Source of the DNA: Cephalothrix simula
Lineage: Eukaryota; Nemertea; Palaeonemertea; Archinemertea; Cephalotrichidae
Assembly: GCA_035591015.1 (NCBI GenBank)
Contig: JAXIUW010208398.1
Location: 1 to 11,116, forward strand
DNA: 11,116 nt
Direction of reading: 5' to 3'
Shown: positions 9,201-11,116 of the stretch, piece by piece
How the letters are laid out: every line of letters starts with the position of its first letter
Position numbering within the stretch: the first letter of the stretch is position 1
Made by a program: the position numbers and the translations under genes
The notes under the pieces: generated by a model
Seen by the model: the letters and a program-made list of their open reading frames with translations, nothing else
Database searches by the model: none
What the model was told of the DNA's origin: nothing

Positions 9201-10564
9201 GAAAAAAAACGTTTTTGGCGAACATGGCGAACCCCTTCGAAAATATGAACTTGGATCAATATTTTCCACACGAATTCAGAATATTGGGTCAAGGGGTTTA
9301 GGCCCCCATGTTTTGTGGGAGTGGCTTTTCGTCTCATTTCTAACATCCTGCCAATTAATATCCGTACAAAAGTATCATAAAAAAGTTGGTTATTTCGTAT
9401 TGATGGATATTGATGTTTTTATATTAGAAAAGTGTATTATTGATTTCTGGTTTAATAGAATTTTTTTCTCATAATGCATTTTTAGAATTTTTTGTGTACA
9501 CTAATAATACACTAATAAACACGTTTGATTTCTCTGGTTTTTTCTATCTTTAAGGCCCATTTACACTTAGCTGACGTCCTTGCATTTTCCTAAAAAAGAC
9601 AAAGTCAAACGTCCTTCCAGCGCCTACGGAACGTTCTTCAAGCGCTCACGGCGCGTCCTTCCAGCGATTTGGTTATGTCGCAACGTCATCTAGCGGCGTT
9701 GCAGTGTCCTTGGAACGTCCTTCTAGCGTATTATTGACAACACATGAGCAAACCCCGAAAACGCAGCTTTGAGTCTTCGGCGTCCTTCCAGCGCTCTTAC
9801 AGCGTCCTAACGCGCTATAATGGAAAGGCCAAAACAATTAGTTCGCTTTCTCCAGCGTCAACGGTACATCCCTCTAATGCCCTTGACAACAGTCCAATAA
9901 CTTCAAAATTCGCTGATTTACAGTTACACTTGCATACGTCCATCCAGCGTCTACAGAACGTCCTTCCAGCGTTCTTTTAACGTTTTTTAAAAATGTAAAT
10001 AAGGACGTTAGAAGGACGCTGGCAAAGTGTAAATGGGCCTTCATTCTATCATACCAGCCTGAGTGGATTGAGTGGTTCCTCTTATTTAAACCGATTCCCA
10101 TCAAATTAAACACAAACAAACAAAGTGGAACTGGGAATTGAAAGTAGCCTTCGTTTTCTTATTGCGCTATAAAATATTACATTGCGCGGAGGCAACTTTT
10201 TTTTTAGAATCGAAACTAATTGACATTACAAAGAGTACTTTTTTTAAGTGAGGGGAATCTACTTATGGGAACAGTTTTGCCGCTCAGGCATTTCAAAAAA
10301 ATATTATCTGTTAGATAATCAATGAAAATCTTGTAAGATTATTGACTTCAATGGGTATGGGTATTTCCCTTTCCAATCCTAATTATCATAATTTATGGGA
10401 TTACGTCATAGCTAATTATTGTAACCTTGCTTAAAATTACAGCATCTCCTGGAAAAAATCTAGTCAGTCCTCAGCCAAGTAAAACAGTCAAGCCAATGAG
10501 GACATTAATGGAGGAGCAGCAAATAAAGGAAGCTAAACCATTGTTAGAATGTAACGATTCAGAC
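132..10564 (+). CDS. KIF13: KIF13-type kinesin-3 gene, partial, seven exons (132-256, 827-1042, 1590-1799, 1893-1970, 2988-3029, 5140-5278, 10443-10564)
   Basis: Joining the seven exons gives about 310 residues of continuous frame. The family call rests on remembered similarity to KIF13A/KIF13B: an INSILPKEHG segment, then SWDSSIHDSVYLNRVTP, then ISHPASMELVLRKR, then GVTYEVVSNIPKA, DGETYIEKY, a serine-rich SVPNIHG segment, and finally a KPM...EAKPLL segment. These occur in that order in the post-stalk half of KIF13 proteins, and the last ones separate KIF13 from KIF1. Family members are plus-end-directed microtubule motors that carry vesicles: KIF13A carries endosomal and AP-1 cargo, and KIF13B/Khc-73 works with Dlg-type MAGUKs and PIP3 vesicles. 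This part belongs to the cargo and regulatory tail, not the motor. KIF13 proteins are about 1,800 residues, so the window covers roughly a sixth. The motor, FHA and stalk exons lie upstream. The remaining tail, possibly with a CAP-Gly domain, lies downstream. Orthology to A or B cannot be assigned. Confidence 0.9.
257..826 (+). other. Intron between exons a and b, with CRE-palindrome foldback
   Basis: This 570-bp intron has gtaagt and ttacag borders. It contains a short direct repeat (caccagtggctttcg at 356-370 and taccagtggtttcg at 384-397) and a cluster of ATGACGTCAT palindromes (428-510). The remainder is AT-rich, and I see no other gene or RNA. Confidence 0.8.
428..517. repeat. TGACGTCA palindrome cluster with inverted arms
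   Basis: Exact TGACGTCA lies at 429-436, 472-479 and 502-509, with a variant TGATGTCA at 450-457 and a half site at 494-500. Bases 428-439 and 447-458 pair as a hairpin (11 of 12) around a GC-rich loop, and 501-515 is again inverted relative to 444-458. TGACGTCA is the known CREB/ATF binding palindrome. Here the repetition suggests a small foldback repeat rather than a proven enhancer. Confidence 0.6.
827..1042 (+). CDS. KIF13: KIF13 exon b (conserved post-stalk region)
   Basis: The acceptor is a T-rich tract ending ttacag (AG 825-826) and the donor is gtaagt at 1043. The exon is 216 bases, exactly 72 codons, phase 0 at both ends. The product begins CCAVASWDSS, runs through HDSVYLNRVTP at about residues 12-22 and ISHPASMELVLRKR at about 37-50, and ends in a basic stretch (KLKKRMTKS). 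This is the most conserved block in the window. It corresponds to the end of the region usually annotated as the kinesin-3 domain of unknown function DUF3694 (domain name from memory). A longer open frame starting at 761 and running to 1093 is this exon plus read-through into both introns. The ATG at 763 is intronic and is not a start codon. Confidence 0.93.
1043..1589 (+). other. Intron between exons b and c, with GC-rich block
   Basis: This 547-bp intron has gtaagt and tccag borders. Bases about 1100-1520 are clearly richer in G and C than the flanks and hold repeated GGGGATA and TACCGTTTT-like motifs and short inverted repeats: CCCCACC (1355-1361) with GGTGGGG (1369-1375), and CCCCACCTCT (1355-1364) with AGAGGTGGGG (1388-1397). 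No coding frame is supported. It may be an old inserted repeat whose ends I cannot define. Confidence 0.55.
1590..1799 (+). CDS. KIF13: KIF13 exon c
   Basis: The acceptor is tttttccag (AG 1588-1589) and the donor gtaata begins at 1800. The exon is 210 bases, 70 codons, phase 0 at both ends. The product begins EFLYGCGVTYEVVSNIPKAS and continues with an acidic helical stretch (EDLEDRESLA), then DGETYIEKYIKGV, and ends SILTLDKLRQ. The order GVTYE, VSNIPKA, ETYIEKY is what I recall from KIF13A/B directly after the LVLRKR block. The segment is probably helical and acts as a linker towards the serine-rich tail. The next intron is the shortest in the window at 93 bp. The minus-strand frame at 1730-1942 lies across this exon and the next and is a shadow. 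Confidence 0.93.
1893..1970 (+). CDS. KIF13: KIF13 exon d with basic serine motif
   Basis: The acceptor is ggtttacag (AG 1891-1892) and the donor gtaagt begins at 1971. The exon is 78 bases, 26 codons, phase 0 at both ends. The product begins EVAIKEHLAA and ends LRKTASVPNIHG. The RKTASVP stretch has basic residues 3-4 positions before a serine and proline two after it, similar to a 14-3-3 docking site. In vertebrate KIF13B this tail region is known to be phosphorylated by Par1b/MARK2 and bound by 14-3-3 proteins. That the serine here is the equivalent site is inference from position and context. Confidence 0.9.
1971..2987 (+). other. Intron between exons d and e
   Basis: A 1,017-bp AT-rich intron. 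The only clear structure is a tandem pair of TCTAACATACGGGTACT at 2785-2801 and 2803-2819 (period 18). A TACCGGTA palindrome lies at 2390-2397. The open frame at 2411-2599 has no recognisable product and runs through homopolymers, so it is not called as a gene. Confidence 0.75.
2988..3029 (+). CDS. KIF13: KIF13 micro-exon e (14 codons)
   Basis: This 42-base exon lies between a good acceptor (gatttctttcag, AG 2986-2987) and a donor (gtatga at 3030). It reads MTRSESYTRLLDDQ with no stop and is phase 0 on both sides, so including or skipping it keeps the frame. It adds an R-S-E-S motif, another possible basophilic-kinase serine, next to the one in exon d. It is supported by splice signals, frame and tail-like content rather than by firm family similarity. 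It could be an alternative cassette exon. The first ATG is an internal codon, not a start. Confidence 0.66.
3150..3615. repeat. Minisatellite, 19-bp unit (ATGAACATTTTGTTAACAT)
   Basis: Units start at 3158, 3177, 3196, 3215 and 3234, giving five copies with an exact 19-bp period. More diverged copies continue to about 3615 (for example near 3315, 3408 and 3594). The consensus contains GTTAAC and CATATG palindromes. The open frame at 3302-3526 is made of this repeat and is not a gene. Confidence 0.85.
4090..4399. mobile_element. Foldback/MITE-like element 1, 28-bp perfect terminal inverted repeats
   Basis: Bases 4090-4117 are the exact reverse complement of 4372-4399 (GTGTGGCAGGGATCATTGTC and 8 further bases). 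Further in, 4194-4217 pairs with 4294-4317, and the arms meet at a loop near 4252-4279, so most of the 310 bp can fold into one hairpin. The left arm carries two internal tandem duplications absent from the right: GGACATTCATCCCT at 4134-4147 and 4153-4166, and a 17-bp copy of the GGCATCCC segment near 4218-4234. There is no transposase and no clear target-site duplication. Frames at 4051-4272 and 4266-4508 are shadows of this palindrome. Confidence 0.83.
4430..4680. mobile_element. Foldback/MITE-like element 2
   Basis: A left arm from about 4458 (CGAACTTGTTATAGAAT...) pairs with a right arm ending at 4680 (...ATTCTATAACAAATTCGGGG). The match continues inwards through CAATTTTTTCAC and ACAGCCTAACG(A/G)CATGAC to a short centre near 4555-4590. 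The outer left end (4430-4457) holds CGAA/TTCG-rich sequence similar to the right terminus CCGAACCCCGAA but with extra bases, perhaps a local duplication. There is no protein and no clear target duplication. It starts within about 30 bp of element 1. Confidence 0.72.
5140..5278 (+). CDS. KIF13: KIF13 exon f (serine-rich tail)
   Basis: The acceptor is atttctatag (AG 5138-5139) and the donor gtaaca begins at 5279. The exon is 139 bases: it enters in phase 0, encodes 46 codons and leaves one base for the next exon. The product begins MRAESVADLSHSDL, passes through NRRRSTTDMK at about residues 21-30 and ends NVVPFNQ. It is hydrophilic, low in predicted structure and carries two basic-residue serine sites (R-A-E-S and R-R-R-S). 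Such linkers in KIF13 tails are poorly conserved, so the call rests on frame, splice borders, GC-richer coding composition than its surroundings, and phase agreement with exon g. Confidence 0.82.
5441..5671. mobile_element. MITE-like element, about 24-bp terminal inverted repeats
   Basis: The left end AGTAGTATAGTCTGGGTTGT (from 5441) matches the reverse complement of the right end (to 5671) at 22 of 23 positions, and similarity continues about 8 bp inwards with an indel. Size is 231 bp, with a run of ten G near 5623-5632 and no coding capacity. Target duplication is unclear. Its left terminus shares TAGTAGTATAG with the element at 7948. Confidence 0.75.
7948..8097. mobile_element. Small 150-bp inverted-repeat element with internal tandem repeat
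   Basis: TAGTAGTAT at 7948-7956 is inverted as ATACTACTA at 8089-8097, with weaker arm pairing inwards (GCAGCGGACCCAACTG against CAGTCCCCTCCGCT). The centre holds three 26-bp tandem units (TGTATCGATTAGCTC-type). It is GC-rich compared with its flanks. It may be a short relative of the element at 5441, since the left 11 bases are the same. Confidence 0.55.
7980..8057. repeat. Three tandem 26-bp units
   Basis: Units lie at 7980-8005, 8006-8031 and 8032-8057. Each begins TRTATCGA or TATATCGA, with shared positions later (GGATC/GGGTC, CCGCCTGC-like). They have diverged in sequence but the period is exact. The minus-strand frame at 7994-8182 runs through them and is not a gene. Confidence 0.6.
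8409..8591. repeat. Second TGACGTCA palindrome cluster
   Basis: Exact TGACGTCA lies at 8409-8416, 8426-8433, 8473-8480 and 8554-8561, with variants GGACGTCA (8535-8542), CGACGTCG (8572-8579) and TGACGCCA (8584-8591). It is the CREB/ATF consensus palindrome. Whether these are binding sites or a repeat by-product cannot be told from sequence. Confidence 0.6.
9021..9366. mobile_element. Foldback/MITE-like element with imperfect inverted arms
   Basis: The left arm AGGACGCTAGAAATGAGCCG (from 9037) matches the reverse complement of 9325-9349 with a few mismatches. The block GGGGCCGAAGCCCCTTGACC (from 9087) pairs with 9285-9306. Outward similarity (GTATGGATAAATTG against GTACGGATATTAATTG) extends the ends to about 9021 and 9366, giving about 345 bp. 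No protein is encoded. The minus-strand frame at 8973-9269 falls inside it and resembles nothing I know. Confidence 0.7.
9552..10041. mobile_element. 490-bp MITE-like element with 17-bp perfect TIRs and CGTCCTTCCAGCG repeats
   Basis: AAGGCCCATTTACACTT at 9552-9568 is perfectly inverted at 10025-10041, and similarity continues inwards (GACGTCCTT against CAGCGTCCTT). TTCTATC occurs at 9542-9548 and at 10044-10050, just outside both ends, a probable target-site duplication of 7-8 bp. The interior has four exact CGTCCTTCCAGCG copies (9610, 9654, 9781, 9959) and several near copies (9632, 9684, 9716, 9937). An 8-bp-like duplication would suit the hAT superfamily, but that is inference. Frames at 9744-9980 and 9874-10119 lie mostly within it and are not genes. 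Confidence 0.82.
10443..10564 (+). CDS. KIF13: KIF13 exon g (last in window)
   Basis: The acceptor is aaaattacag (AG 10441-10442) and the donor gtaagt begins at 10565. Two leading bases complete the split codon from exon f (G plus CA, Ala), and 40 further codons follow, ending in phase 0. The product includes LVSPQPSKTVKPM, then an EEQQIKEAKPLLE stretch, then acidic CNDSD. The pattern of SPQP, K-P-M, then basic/acidic helix to A-(R/K)-P-L-L and an acidic run is what I recall from the KIF13A/B tail, so this exon anchors the gene after a 5.2 kb intron. The open frame at 10427-10639 is this exon plus intron read-through. Confidence 0.88.
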
Positions 10565-11116
10565 GTAAGTCCACCTATTATCAAAACTTTGAACTACCGG
10601 TATCTAAAGCAAACAAAATATCGCAAAATACTTCTTTAGCTACGAAATGGTATATACAGAAGAAAAGTTCATGTTTGGGCATAGTTATTTTAGGATATTG
10701 CATTTATGAGCTATTTTGTTACATCCTAGGTTAATGGTGTTCTTAAAATTAAAAACCATTTAGCAGTTTTATATACCGGTAGAGGTTTTTTTGTTTAATT
10801 TGTAAAGCGTGATTCCGTGACTCACACACGCATTAATTTGAAACAATCTCTTGGATTAAGTTCCTCACTCATTCGCGAGTCTATTTCTGTAACAATAAAC
10901 TCGTCATCGTCGTCTTCGTGACGAATATTTTTGATAATCTAACAACGATGCAGATCTAAGTTCACCCCAGACTGGAACGTTTTGTTGCCCTGCCGCAATT
11001 TCATAATAGAATATCATAGTCGGGTTGAAATACCCAATTATCGTTAAGCGCGCTCTGCTTTAACGTGGAGTGATCCAGGTTCGATTCCCGGCGAAGACAC
11101 AGCAGTGCATGCCGAC
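10565..11116 (+). other. Start of intron after exon g, runs off the window
   Basis: This begins gtaagt at 10565. It holds two TACCGGTA palindromes (10595-10602, 10774-10781), a 38-codon open stretch rich in D/E on the minus strand (about 10822-10938, no start or family) and the tRNA-like segment near the end. The next KIF13 exon is not in the window. Confidence 0.65.
11041..11097 (+). repeat. tRNA-like 3' part, probably SINE-derived
   Basis: GGTTCGATTCC at 11078-11088 is a perfect match to the internal B-box of tRNA genes. It sits in a T-arm-like hairpin (CCAGG loop CCCGG, one mismatch). Upstream GTTAAGCGCGCTCTGCTTTA resembles the D-arm end and anticodon arm of a tRNA. No matching 5' acceptor strand is found at the right distance, so this is not an intact tRNA gene. 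A tRNA-derived SINE running off the window end is the likeliest reading. Confidence 0.5.

Larger units (their letters stand above)
5279..10442 (+). other. 5.2 kb intron between exons f and g, with four inverted-repeat elements
   Basis: The gtaaca and ttacag borders join exons f and g in matching phase (1 plus 2 bases). Listed elements lie at 5441-5671, 7948-8097, about 9021-9366 and 9552-10041, and a TGACGTCA cluster at 8409-8591. The long stretch 5672-7947 is AT-rich sequence in which I see no gene, RNA or defined repeat. The same holds for 8098-8400, 8600-9010, 9370-9540 and 10050-10440. Acceptor-like sites at about 6721-6730 and 7729-7738 were examined: the first leads at once to a stop, and the second gives no KIF13-like peptide. 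Confidence 0.75.

Noticed and set aside
8973-9269. 98-residue minus-strand frame
   Set aside because: It falls mostly within the inverted-repeat element at 9021-9366 and matches no protein family I recognise.
9744-10119. Overlapping frames on both strands (9744-9980 +, 9874-10119 -) as a possible transposase
   Set aside because: They are translations of the CGTCCTTCCAGCG repeats, too short, with no catalytic motif.
10822-10938. Minus-strand acidic stretch (HEDDDDEF...) as an exon of an opposite gene
   Set aside because: Only about 38 codons, with no start, no convincing splice borders and no family match. The acidic run comes from a short CGTCATCGTCGTC repeat.
11025-11097. Intact tRNA gene
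   Set aside because: The 5' side lacks a strand complementary to CGAAGAC at the proper distance and has no good A-box.

Overview
The window looks like animal (metazoan) nuclear DNA. It is AT-rich and intron-dominated, and it holds one recognisable gene on the + strand: an internal to C-terminal part of a kinesin-3 motor protein of the KIF13 group (vertebrate KIF13A/KIF13B, Drosophila Khc-73). Seven coding exons can be placed at 132-256, 827-1042, 1590-1799, 1893-1970, 2988-3029, 5140-5278 and 10443-10564. All use GT/AG borders with consistent reading phase and together give about 310 residues. The motor, FHA and stalk exons lie before the window, and the rest of the C-terminus lies after it. 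The species cannot be fixed from sequence alone. A marine invertebrate, possibly an ascidian tunicate such as Ciona, is my guess from the composition and the repeat style (low confidence).

Layout: bases 1-131 are the end of an upstream intron. Bases 132-1970 hold four exons with introns of 570, 547 and 93 bp. A 1.0 kb intron leads to a 42-base micro-exon (2988-3029). The next intron (2.1 kb) holds a 19-bp minisatellite (about 3150-3615) and two foldback, MITE-like elements lying back to back (4090-4399 and about 4430-4680). After the exon at 5140-5278 comes a 5.2 kb intron with four more inverted-repeat elements (5441-5671, 7948-8097, about 9021-9366, 9552-10041) and a cluster of TGACGTCA palindromes (8409-8591). 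The exon at 10443-10564 is followed by an unfinished intron that ends in a tRNA-like, probably SINE-derived segment (about 11041-11097).

No complete gene, intact transposase, CRISPR array or operon is present. Nearly all open frames outside the listed exons are chance frames or lie inside inverted repeats. I see no new multi-gene biological system. The parts most worth a second look are the dense set of different nonautonomous foldback elements packed into two introns of one kinesin gene, the motif-rich 490-bp element with a probable target-site duplication, and the run of small phase-0 exons that encode serine sites following basic residues in the KIF13 tail.
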